From NCBI RefSeq assembly GCF_900155425.1, contig NZ_LT700190.1:541386-605385 (forward strand): 64,000 nt of DNA, given 5' to 3'. Below, in pieces: positions 56,665-64,000 of this stretch. This DNA is from Parabacteroides massiliensis (lineage in GTDB: Bacteria; Bacteroidota; Bacteroidia; Bacteroidales; Tannerellaceae). The translations under genes were made by a program, and so were the position numbers. Under the pieces are notes generated by a model. It was not told where the DNA came from, ran no database searches, and was given only the letters and a program-made list of their open reading frames with translations. Position 1 is the first letter of the stretch. Each line of letters opens with the position of its first letter.

Positions 56665-58722
56665 TCAGAAACGCATTAGGAAATCAACTAAATTCGTATC
56701 TCCTTCCAGCTCCAAGCGTTTCCTCAGACGGTATCGGCGCAGTTCTATCGCCCGTACGGAGACGTTCATGAGGGATGCGATTTCCTTTGTGGAGAGGTTC
56801 ATGCGGAGCAGGCAGCAGATACGAAGATCGCCTGCCGTAAGATCACTGTATTGTTGTCTGAGACGGTCCATGAAGTTTTGGTGTGTACTGTTGAAATAGC
56901 TTTCAAACAGGACCCAGTCGGCTTGGTTGTCCAGGGTCTCTTCCATCAATGTCTTCATGCGGTTGTAGAGTTTGTTCGGATAACGTTCGCCCAGTGCCTC
57001 TTTCTGCTTTTCCAGTTCTTCCAACAAACTTTGGACAGCCTGATTGCGTTTGATAAGAGCCGTGGTCCGGAGGGTCAGCTCGTTGTTTTTGTTTTGCAAC
57101 TCGGTTTCAAGCATCCGGTTCTTCAGTATCTGCATTTGCTGTTGTTCGGCCTGCCGTTCGGCTTCGGCTTTTGCCTGTTCTTCCTTATGGAGGTTTTTCA
57201 GGTTATAGCGGAGCACGGTTTGGACAAGAAACCAGGCGAGTGCGATATAGGCCAGCCAGGCCCATACGGTGTTGTACCAGGATGGGCGCACCTCGATGGA
57301 TAATGTGAGCTCAGGGTAGGGGCCTTTGATCACATATTTGCGGACTTTCAGTTCATACTTCCCTTCCGGCAATTGCAGGAAAGTGATTTTCCCGTCGTGT
57401 TGCCAGGCGGACCAGTCCGAAGAGACCCCTTCGATCTTGTAGCTGATCTGATGGTTGGAGGTGAATATCGTGGTTCCTACCCAGGCGTTGAATTCCCGGA
57501 AATCGTGTGGAAGGGAAATCTGCTGCATGTCGGCCGGTAGGCGATGGACGCCGGATGCGTCGGCAAACTCAAGCCCCGAAACTTTCAGCGGTGTGCTGCC
57601 GAGGCTGTTCCCGATCAGTTCCCTGAGGTTGATCAATAAAGTCCCTTGCATGACGGAAACCAGGACCAGCGAATCGTTTAAAGGAATGACCCGTCTGCCT
57701 CTTGTCACGAGGTTCATGTTGTAGTTGTCGAAGAGCAGGCGGCATTTCAGTGTCCCGATGCCGTCTGCCGCATGAAACAATCCGGCTTCGTTCCCGATAG
57801 AGAGCCAGTAAAGGCCGTCTCCGGCAGGATAGACAAGTTCGGCTTGGGCGAATATCCCCAGTACATCCGTGTCCCGGAACAGCTGTTTGACGGTCGGTAC
57901 GGGGGAAGTGTCTGCCTTGAGATAAGGTCGTGCTTCGGTTTCCGTTACGGGAACGAAAGAGCTTGTGGCTCCCAACGGGCATTTGAAATAGCCGAGGTTG
58001 GTCTGGATGTACAGGACTTCGCCATCCAGCCCGGCGTTCGCCAGTTTGCCGATCGCGCTTCTTTTCCCTAACAAGGTGATCGGAGGGTCGAGGGAGATCT
58101 GCGATAGCCCGTTGTCGAGCGCCACCCAGATTTGCCGGGTGTCCTGTACGCTGATAAAGCGGACGATGTTGTCCTGCAGCTGGTTCTGCAGGGACAGATG
58201 TTGGAGGATGGCCCCGTCGGAGTCCGTGATGTATAATCCTTGTGTCAGTGTGCCGATGAAAAAGTATGTACCGTTGGTTGCGAAGGCGCTCGGTTGTGCG
58301 TCCTCTATTTCTTTCGGTAAGGTAAAAGGTATTTGGACGGGTGGGGGAGTGAAACGGACTTCGGGCGGAACCGTGTTCAGCGGATGGTAGTGGAGGGTTC
58401 CTTCTTTGTCGTATGTCCATCTTCCCAGCATCGTCTCGTTGCGGGTGTAGATCGTGTCGTTGTAGTTCGTTACGCCGGTCACCTCTTCCTCTCCCGGCAG
58501 CGGATATAGTTTCCATGTATTGCCGTCGAAAGCAAGCAGGCCGGAGTTGTTGGCGACATACAGCATGCCGTCGGGTGTCAGCGAGAAGCTCCAGTTCTGG
58601 CAACTTGCCTTGTAATCGTCGACCGTATGGTTTTTTACAAAGACATAGGGAATGGCTACTGACGCGTGCACGGTATGTGTCGTGAACAGGAACGGAATGA
58701 GGATGATCAGTAGTCTGTACAT
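56665..58722 (-). CDS. Membrane-spanning regulator: propeller, Y_Y_Y domain and LuxR-type HTH
   Basis: 685-residue one-component regulator. Order: signal peptide (about residues 1-20), propeller-type repeats (about 25-370), a Y_Y_Y-like domain (about 385-460), one transmembrane helix (about 468-488), a coiled coil (about 495-590) and a LuxR-type helix-turn-helix at the C-terminus (NLSTKEIASLMNVSVRAIELRRYRLRKRL). It lacks kinase and receiver domains, so sensing and DNA binding are on one chain across the membrane. The ATG at 58722 gives a standard signal peptide; a longer frame from 58770 is possible. It lies upstream of the flavoprotein gene on the same strand and may control it. Ligand unknown. 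Confidence 0.85.
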   Translation of the reverse strand: MYRLLIILIPFLFTTHTVHASVAIPYVFVKNHTVDDYKASCQNWSFSLTPDGMLYVANNSGLLAFDGNTWKLYPLPGEEEVTGVTNYNDTIYTRNETMLGRWTYDKEGTLHYHPLNTVPPEVRFTPPPVQIPFTLPKEIEDAQPSAFATNGTYFFIGTLTQGLYITDSDGAILQHLSLQNQLQDNIVRFISVQDTRQIWVALDNGLSQISLDPPITLLGKRSAIGKLANAGLDGEVLYIQTNLGYFKCPLGATSSFVPVTETEARPYLKADTSPVPTVKQLFRDTDVLGIFAQAELVYPAGDGLYWLSIGNEAGLFHAADGIGTLKCRLLFDNYNMNLVTRGRRVIPLNDSLVLVSVMQGTLLINLRELIGNSLGSTPLKVSGLEFADASGVHRLPADMQQISLPHDFREFNAWVGTTIFTSNHQISYKIEGVSSDWSAWQHDGKITFLQLPEGKYELKVRKYVIKGPYPELTLSIEVRPSWYNTVWAWLAYIALAWFLVQTVLRYNLKNLHKEEQAKAEAERQAEQQQMQILKNRMLETELQNKNNELTLRTTALIKRNQAVQSLLEELEKQKEALGERYPNKLYNRMKTLMEETLDNQADWVLFESYFNSTHQNFMDRLRQQYSDLTAGDLRICCLLRMNLSTKEIASLMNVSVRAIELRRYRLRKRLELEGDTNLVDFLMRF

Positions 58723-58739
58723 AAGTATAGATGAATAAA

Positions 58740-58784
58740 GGAGGTGTGCCAAACGCGGGGACACGTGCATTTTGACACACCTCC
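58740..58784 (-). terminator. Hairpin between carB and the LuxR-type regulator
   Basis: Perfect 9-bp inverted repeat (GGAGGTGTG at 58740-58748 and CACACCTCC at 58776-58784) with a 27-base loop. It may terminate carB or, because a TATATTTG box lies just upstream, form a 5' leader hairpin of the regulator mRNA. Confidence 0.5.
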
Positions 58785-58795
58785 GAATGAGGTTA

Positions 58796-58803
58796 CAAAT
58801 ATA
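58796..58803 (-). promoter_or_regulatory. -7 box of the LuxR-type regulator gene
   Basis: Plus-strand CAAATATA reads TATATTTG on the minus strand, matching TAnnTTTG, about 75 bases upstream of the chosen start and just past the carB stop. Confidence 0.5.
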
Positions 58804-58816
58804 ATGAAATTCCTAT

Positions 58817-61800
58817 TTACTTGTATTCCTGCCAGCTCTTAATCTGGATGTCTTTTTCATCCATGTTGCAGAAGGCGCTGATGAAGGCGCTTGCCAGGCG
58901 GGCGTTGGTGATCAATGGAATGTTATGGTCGATCGCGGCGCGGCGGATCTTGTAGCCATTGGTCAGCTCGCGTTTGCTGTGGTCCTTCGGTATGTTGACA
59001 ACCAGTTCGAACACATGCTGGCTGAACATATCCAAGATGTTCAGGTCGCCTTGTTCGTCCGGCCAGCAAACGGCTGTCGCCGGTATGCCGTTTTCATTCA
59101 GGAATTTAGCCGTTCCGGCCGTTCCGTAGATGTTGTATCCTTTGGCAGCCAGCATATGGCACGGTTCCAGCAGTTCGGCTTTGCTCTTGGCGGCACCTGA
59201 AGAAACCAGCACGTTCTTCTGCGGTATTTTGTTTCCTACGGCGATCATGGCAGAAAGCAATGCTTCGTCGAAGTCGTCGCCGATGCAGCCGACTTCACCT
59301 GTGGAACTCATATCCACGCCCAGCACGGGGTCTGCCTTGTGCAGACGGGCGAATGAGAACTGGGAAGCCTTCACGCCGATCCAGTCGATGTCGAACGCGC
59401 TCTTGTCCGGTTTGGTATAAGGAGCGTCGAGCATGATGCGGGTAGCTGTTTCGATGAAGTTGCGTTTCAGTACTTTTGACACGAACGGGAAGCTGCGGGA
59501 TGCACGCAGGTTACATTCGATTACCTTCACTTCGTTGTTCTTGGCCAGGAACTGAATGTTGAACGGTCCGCTGATGTTCAACTCTTTGGCGATCATCTTG
59601 CTGACTTTCTTGATGCGGCGGGCTGTTTCGAAGTATATCTTCTGTGCCGGGAATACCAGCGTTGCGTCACCGGAGTGGACGCCGGCAAACTCGATATGTT
59701 CGGAGATGGCGTATTCGACCACTTCGCCGTTCATGGCTACCGCGTCGAATTCGATCTCTTTCGCTCCCTGCAGGAATTCGGAAACGACTACCGGATATTC
59801 TTTGGAAACCTTGGCTGCCAGGTTCAGGAATTCGATCATCTGCTCCTTGTTGTGGCATACGTTCATGGCAGCGCCGGAAAGCACGTAAGACGGACGGATC
59901 AGGATCGGGAAACCGACCTTGGCGATAAAGGCGTCGATCTCTTCCATGCTGGTCAGCTCTGCCCAACGCGGCTGGTCGATACCTAACGTATCCAGCATCG
60001 CGGAGAATTTATGACGGTTCTCGGCACGGTCGATCGACAGCGGCGATGTTCCCAATACCGGCACATTCTGGCGGTACAGCTTCATGGCGAGGTTGTTCGG
60101 GATCTGCCCACCGACGGACACGATTACGCCCTTCGGGAGTTCCAGGTCTATCACGTCGAGTACGCGTTCGAACGAAAGTTCGTCGAAGTACAGGCGGTCG
60201 CACATGTCATAATCGGTAGAAACCGTTTCCGGGTTGTAGTTGATCATGATGGATTTGTAGCCTAACTTGCGGGCTGTCTGTGCGGCATTTACCGAACACC
60301 AGTCGAACTCTACGGAAGAACCGATGCGGTAAGCGCCCGATCCTAAGATCACGACGCTCTTGTCGTTCGGATAGTAAGAGATGTCGTGCTGGCTGCCGTC
60401 GTATGTCATATACAGGTAGTTCGTCAGTTCGGGATGTTCCGATGCGATCGTATTGATGCGTTTAACGCTCGGCAGGATGCCTAACTTCTTACGCAGGTTG
60501 CGTACGCGGATGTTTTCCTTTTCCATGTTGCCTTCCGGGTTTTCAACGTAACGGGCAATCTGGAAGTCGGAGAATCCCAGGCGTTTTGCTTCATTGAGCA
60601 CATCAGCCGGCAGGTCTTCGATCTTATTGTAGGCAGACAGTACTTTCGTATAGTCTACGATGTTTTTCAGTTTTTCCAGAAACCACGGAGTGATCTTGGA
60701 CAGCTCGTAGATGCGGTCTACCGTGTAGCCTTCTTCCAGCGCTTTGGCTATGGCGAAGATACGCAGGTCGGTCGGGTTGGCAAGCGCATCGTCCAGGTTG
60801 TCGAATTCCACGTCGTTATTGCCGACGAAGCCGTGCATGCCTTGCCCGATCATACGCAAGCCTTTCTGCATGATTTCCTCGAAGCTCTTGCCGATCGACA
60901 TGATTTCGCCGACAGACTTCATGCTCGAACCGATCTGGCGGCTTACACCGACGAACTTGGTCAAGTCCCAACGCGGGATTTTTACGATTATATAATCTAC
61001 TTCAGGAGCTTTATAAGCGGAGTTGGGAGTTCCCATCTCACCGATCTGGTCGAGGCTGTAGCCTAATGCCAGTTTGGCTGCCACGAATGCCAACGGATAA
61101 CCGCTCGCTTTGGATGCGAGTGCGGAAGAGCGGCTCAGGCGGGCGTTTACTTCGATCACACGGTAGTCGCATGTTTCGGAATTGAATGCGTACTGGATGT
61201 TACATTCGCCGACGATGCCCAAGTGGCGGATTGTCTTGATCGAAAGCGCTTTCAGCAGATCCAGTTCCTTGTCTGTCAGAGAGCAGGTGGGAGCGACCAC
61301 GATACTTTCACCGGTATGTACGCCTAACGGGTCCACGTTTTCCATGCTTACGACCGTGAAGCAGTGGTCGTTCTTGTCGCGGATCACTTCAAATTCGATT
61401 TCCTTCCAGCCTTTCAGCGATTCTTCTACCAATACTTGGGGAGAATAGGCGAAAGCGCTTTCTGCCAGCGTGCGTAGTTCGGCTTCGTCCTTGCAGATGC
61501 CGCTGCCCATGCCGCCTAATGCGTATGCAGAACGGATCATGACAGGGAAACCGATTTCGTAGGCGGCTTTCACTGCGTCTTCCAGGTTTTCTACGGCGTG
61601 GCTGACCGGGGTTTTAACTTCTATCTCGTCAAGTTTCTTTACAAACAGGTCGCGGTCTTCCGTGTTCATGATCGCTTCGACCGAAGTTCCCAGTACCTTT
61701 ACACCATATTTGGCCAGTGTCCCGCTGGTATACAGTTCGGTTCCGCAATTGAGGGCGGTCTGTCCGCCAAAAGCCAGCAGGATGCCGTCCGGTTGTTCTT

Positions 61801-62035
61801 TTTTGATCACTTCTTCAACAAAGTAAGGAGTGATCGGCAGGAAATACACCTTGTCGGCTACCCCTTCTGATGTTTGAATGGTTGCAATGTTCGGATTGAG
61901 CAATACGGTGCTGATTCCTTCTTCCTTCAGCGCCTTCAATGCTTGTGAACCGGAGTAGTCAAATTCTCCGGCCTGTCCGATCTTCAGGGCACCGGAGCCC
62001 AGAACAATCACCTTTTTGATACCACTTTTCGACAT
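58817..62035 (-). CDS. carB: Carbamoyl-phosphate synthase large subunit
   Basis: 1072-residue enzyme making carbamoyl phosphate for arginine and pyrimidine synthesis. Two homologous ATP-grasp halves (about residues 1-545 and 546-935) carry the paired GSGALKIGQAGEFDYSG and GSGAYRIGSSVEFDW motifs, followed by a C-terminal MGS-like allosteric domain. Length is standard. The small subunit gene carA is not in the window. Upstream lie a terminator-like hairpin (62106-62139), a 34-codon frame and a TATCTTTG box, which could form an attenuated leader. Confidence 0.97.
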   Translation of the reverse strand: MSKSGIKKVIVLGSGALKIGQAGEFDYSGSQALKALKEEGISTVLLNPNIATIQTSEGVADKVYFLPITPYFVEEVIKKEQPDGILLAFGGQTALNCGTELYTSGTLAKYGVKVLGTSVEAIMNTEDRDLFVKKLDEIEVKTPVSHAVENLEDAVKAAYEIGFPVMIRSAYALGGMGSGICKDEAELRTLAESAFAYSPQVLVEESLKGWKEIEFEVIRDKNDHCFTVVSMENVDPLGVHTGESIVVAPTCSLTDKELDLLKALSIKTIRHLGIVGECNIQYAFNSETCDYRVIEVNARLSRSSALASKASGYPLAFVAAKLALGYSLDQIGEMGTPNSAYKAPEVDYIIVKIPRWDLTKFVGVSRQIGSSMKSVGEIMSIGKSFEEIMQKGLRMIGQGMHGFVGNNDVEFDNLDDALANPTDLRIFAIAKALEEGYTVDRIYELSKITPWFLEKLKNIVDYTKVLSAYNKIEDLPADVLNEAKRLGFSDFQIARYVENPEGNMEKENIRVRNLRKKLGILPSVKRINTIASEHPELTNYLYMTYDGSQHDISYYPNDKSVVILGSGAYRIGSSVEFDWCSVNAAQTARKLGYKSIMINYNPETVSTDYDMCDRLYFDELSFERVLDVIDLELPKGVIVSVGGQIPNNLAMKLYRQNVPVLGTSPLSIDRAENRHKFSAMLDTLGIDQPRWAELTSMEEIDAFIAKVGFPILIRPSYVLSGAAMNVCHNKEQMIEFLNLAAKVSKEYPVVVSEFLQGAKEIEFDAVAMNGEVVEYAISEHIEFAGVHSGDATLVFPAQKIYFETARRIKKVSKMIAKELNISGPFNIQFLAKNNEVKVIECNLRASRSFPFVSKVLKRNFIETATRIMLDAPYTKPDKSAFDIDWIGVKASQFSFARLHKADPVLGVDMSSTGEVGCIGDDFDEALLSAMIAVGNKIPQKNVLVSSGAAKSKAELLEPCHMLAAKGYNIYGTAGTAKFLNENGIPATAVCWPDEQGDLNILDMFSQHVFELVVNIPKDHSKRELTNGYKIRRAAIDHNIPLITNARLASAFISAFCNMDEKDIQIKSWQEYK

Positions 62036-62105
62036 AGTAATTTGGGTTGTTTTAATTTATTGATTTTATAGAATGTTATAACTGTCTAACGAGATCACAA
62101 GGCAC

Positions 62106-62139
62106 AAAAAAAATGCGTTAGTAAAAATAACTAACGCAT
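62106..62139 (-). terminator. Terminator or attenuator upstream of carB
   Basis: Perfect 10-bp stem (ATGCGTTAGT at 62113-62122 with ACTAACGCAT at 62130-62139), followed on the minus strand by an uninterrupted T run (62112-62106 in plus-strand A). It lies 71 bases before the carB start. Confidence 0.85.
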
Positions 62140-62140
62140 C

Positions 62141-62245
62141 TTATATAACCAAATGATAATCCTTTAAAATAAAGAAATGAGATTCATTGTCCGACATATA
62201 ACCGGAAAAGTACGCTGGATCATCCTTATGTGCTTTCTGTGTCAT
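62141..62245 (-). CDS. Possible 34-residue leader peptide or small protein
   Basis: An ATG at 62245 opens 34 codons that end in TAA at 62143-62141, two bases before the terminator stem. A GGAG lies about 10 bases upstream of the ATG, and a TATCTTTG box lies at 62276-62269. Promoter, short leader, frame and terminator thus form a compact unit. The peptide is hydrophilic with several aromatics and no run of one amino acid. It could be a leader peptide affecting carB, a true small protein, or chance. Confidence 0.35.
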   Translation of the reverse strand: MTQKAHKDDPAYFSGYMSDNESHFFILKDYHLVI

Positions 62246-62268
62246 GAACTCTATCTCCAAAATTTCGG

Positions 62269-62276
62269 CAAAGATA
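62269..62276 (-). promoter_or_regulatory. -7 box upstream of the carB leader
   Basis: Plus-strand CAAAGATA reads TATCTTTG on the minus strand. A CTTG about 20 bases further upstream could be the -33 element. Confidence 0.5.
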
Positions 62277-62318
62277 AGGCTTATATTTCAAACATGCAAG
62301 AGATGATCGATATGGAAG

Positions 62319-64000
62319 TTAAGGTTTAGGCTGCTTTTTCAATGTGAAAAGAGGCAGATAGATGAAGATGCCCAAGATGGACATGGCGAGTCCGCCGATG
62401 GTGCCGGCGGCCAGCGGGAACCAAAATGCTTCCTTGTCCGGACCCAGCATGAACGGGATGAAACCCAAGATGGTCGAAACGACCGTTAGGAAAATGGGCG
62501 TGATCTTCGCATTCCAGGCTTTCAGGTACGCCTTGTAGGGCGACATAAGCGGTTTGCGCTGCCGGATTTGGTTGTATTCGTTCAAGATGTAGATACTTGC
62601 GTTGACGGTTATGCCGCACAGCAGGACGAAAGAGGCAAATCCGCCTTGGTCGAAATTCAGTTTGAACCAATAGAACGTAAGGAATACGCCGATGTAGGAG
62701 ATCGGTATCACGAAGATAACGGCCAACGGTTGTTTCAACGAATTGAACAGGATACTGGTGGTAAAGAAGATAATGACGATGATCAGCAATAGCAAAAGGT
62801 ATTGCGTGTTGTCCTTTTTGTTCCAGTACCAGTAGGCGCTTTCCGATTTGGCCGTATAGCCCATCGGCAGTATGTCGTTGATTTCTTTCAGGTCGCGTTC
62901 CTGTATCTTGTTCCCTTGGTTGGAGGCGCCGATATATTCGTATTGCAGGCAGAGGCGGTATTGCTGGTTTACCTTGCTGACCTTTTGCGGCATCTGCCCT
63001 TTTTCGACACTGGCGAGTTCAGCCAGCTTGTAAGGCTTGCCGCCGATAGTCTGTGGAACATATTGCATGCTCCACACATCGTAGTCCTGTGACTGGCGGG
63101 AGGTGAGTTTCAGTTTCTCCGTCTCTTCGTTCACGACGATCGTTCCGGTATAAATGTCTTTCCCGAAAACGGGGTTGATGGTGGCGAACAGCTCGATCGG
63201 CTGTATGTTCTCTTGTGCCAGACGGGCTTTGTTGAGATTGAAGTAGAACTCCTGGTAGTCGTCTTTCCACCACGAGAATTCCGAGTTGATCAGCACCTCC
63301 TTGATGCGGCGGTGGGTGAGCAACTTGGCTTTCAGCCGTTCGGCCCATTCGTATAGCTCGTCGTAGTTGTAACCGTACATCTCGATACGGAAAGAACCGG
63401 CCCCTTCGCGCACATCGTTGCTGAACCCCTGGTCCTGCAAGCCGTAGACTTGCCAGCTTCCTCCTCCCAGTTCGAGCGCTTTGCTGATGATTTTTGCTTT
63501 CAGCGTGTACGGAAAACCGCTCCGCTCGCTCTCTTTCGTGAAATAGATGCGGATACCGGCCTGGCGTGCGCTGTAGACGTTTGTCTGAAACTGCCGTATC
63601 TCCTTGAATGTGCTGAGGTAGGCTTCCATCCGGCTCATCAGCGTGTTCATTTGCGACAAAGTCGTACCGTTCGGGAGTGATGCGCTGACAGACAGGACGG
63701 TCTCTTCGTTGCGGGTGAAGTAGCTTCCTTCATATACTTTCTGGACGAACAGGCGCAGGGTTCCCCCTAACGCTTTATCGACGAAGGGTTTGATCTTCTC
63801 CTTATACGTCTCGTTGGAGGCGATTTTATTATACTTTTCGATCAGCAGGGAGTCGGTTGCGGTGTAGACCTTCTTTTTATCTTTCGTGTCGTATTCGATT
63901 TTTTCCGGCAACAGGAAAACCGGGAGGCCGAAAGCCAACAGCAAAATGAAACATGCCAGTTTTTTCCATCCGCAAAGGAAGTTGATCTGCCTTTGATAGT
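62319..64000 (-). CDS. RND efflux transporter permease, C-terminal part (partial)
   Basis: The frame stays open to the right edge: upstream of the first in-frame TTG at 63944, codons continue as Tyr-Gln-Arg-Gln-Ile-Asn-Phe-Leu-Cys-Gly, so the gene continues beyond the window. The visible part of about 560 residues contains a hydrophobic helix (Phe-Ile-Leu-Leu-Leu-Ala-Phe-Gly-Leu-Pro-Val), a periplasmic porter region and then a block of about five helices with IPISYIGVFLTFYWF and GFASFVLLCGITVNASIYILNEYN, typical of AcrB/CusA-type pumps. It probably exports drugs, metals or metabolites. No outer-membrane or adaptor gene lies downstream. Confidence 0.85.
   Translation of the reverse strand, partial: YQRQINFLCGWKKLACFILLLAFGLPVFLLPEKIEYDTKDKKKVYTATDSLLIEKYNKIASNETYKEKIKPFVDKALGGTLRLFVQKVYEGSYFTRNEETVLSVSASLPNGTTLSQMNTLMSRMEAYLSTFKEIRQFQTNVYSARQAGIRIYFTKESERSGFPYTLKAKIISKALELGGGSWQVYGLQDQGFSNDVREGAGSFRIEMYGYNYDELYEWAERLKAKLLTHRRIKEVLINSEFSWWKDDYQEFYFNLNKARLAQENIQPIELFATINPVFGKDIYTGTIVVNEETEKLKLTSRQSQDYDVWSMQYVPQTIGGKPYKLAELASVEKGQMPQKVSKVNQQYRLCLQYEYIGASNQGNKIQERDLKEINDILPMGYTAKSESAYWYWNKKDNTQYLLLLLIIVIIFFTTSILFNSLKQPLAVIFVIPISYIGVFLTFYWFKLNFDQGGFASFVLLCGITVNASIYILNEYNQIRQRKPLMSPYKAYLKAWNAKITPIFLTVVSTILGFIPFMLGPDKEAFWFPLAAGTIGGLAMSILGIFIYLPLFTLKKQPKP

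Noticed and set aside
57569-58780. 403-codon minus-strand frame overlapping the LuxR-type regulator
   Set aside because: Same strand but a different frame from a gene with clear domains; Arg- and His-rich composition typical of an out-of-frame shadow.
62177-62329. 50-residue plus-strand frame in the carB upstream region
   Set aside because: It has an ATG and a hydrophobic patch, but no promoter or ribosome-binding site, and its end runs into the RND gene. The opposite-strand 34-codon frame has better flanking signals, though neither is proven.

Overview
The window is chromosomal DNA from an anaerobic member of the Bacteroidales, most likely Parabacteroides or a close relative; this is inferred from gene content, not from a marker gene. 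The clues are TAnnTTTG -7 boxes, lipoproteins with acidic surface-export signals after the lipobox cysteine, a hybrid two-component regulator, a BtuB/BtuG vitamin B12 uptake pair, an hmuSTUV chelatase operon and the Bacteroidetes ATP synthase gene order (atpD-C-I-B-E-F-H-A-G). No rRNA, tRNA, CRISPR array, transposase, integrase or phage gene was seen.

Layout. 1-3.6 kb: PASTA-domain protein tail, RluD-type pseudouridine synthase, D-Ala-D-Ala ligase and a PlsC-like acyltransferase on one strand. 3.7-9.2 kb: a hybrid two-component regulator divergent from a nucleoside symporter. 9.3-16.9 kb: a small beta-barrel protein and a TamA-like/TamB pair for outer-membrane assembly or lipid traffic. 17.0-22.1 kb: a gene-poor stretch, then a cobalamin riboswitch driving a TonB-dependent receptor and a DUF4374 surface lipoprotein. 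22.1-25.8 kb: thioesterase, enolase, flavodoxin, membrane acyltransferase. 25.8-31.4 kb: hmuSTUV (CobN-like chelatase, membrane protein, ExbB-like and DUF2149 proteins). 31.6-35.4 kb: a second cobalamin riboswitch ahead of a three-gene biotin-dependent acyl-CoA carboxylase. 35.6-39.7 kb: ThrE-type exporter and the anaerobic ribonucleotide reductase nrdD-nrdG. 40.0-42.1 kb: a third cobalamin riboswitch ahead of a small cysteine-rich protein and an AspT/YidE-type transporter. 42.2-49.4 kb: the ATP synthase operon. 49.7-54.5 kb: a fourth cobalamin riboswitch and btuB-btuG-btuF. 55-58.7 kb: a sulfide:quinone oxidoreductase-like flavoprotein and a membrane-spanning LuxR-type regulator. 58.8-64 kb: carB with an odd upstream small unit, and the C-terminal half of an RND efflux permease.

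The unifying theme is vitamin B12. Four cobalamin riboswitches, each preceded by its own TAnnTTTG box, lie within about 28 kb. Two control plausible cobamide import (TonB receptor plus surface lipoprotein). The other two control operons not usually listed as B12 transport or synthesis: a propionyl/methylmalonyl-CoA-type carboxylase, and a Cys-rich protein with an AspT-like transporter. Those two riboswitches are near-identical even in non-conserved arms, suggesting one was copied from the other. A CobN-family chelatase operon is divergent from the second riboswitch.

Other points of interest: btuB appears mosaic, with a GC-rich plug followed by an AT-rich barrel and btuG; CAATTG-rich repeats recur in four intergenic spots, including two arms of the btuB riboswitch; and several candidate operators and hairpins are listed. 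All start choices, motif readings and base counts were made by eye.
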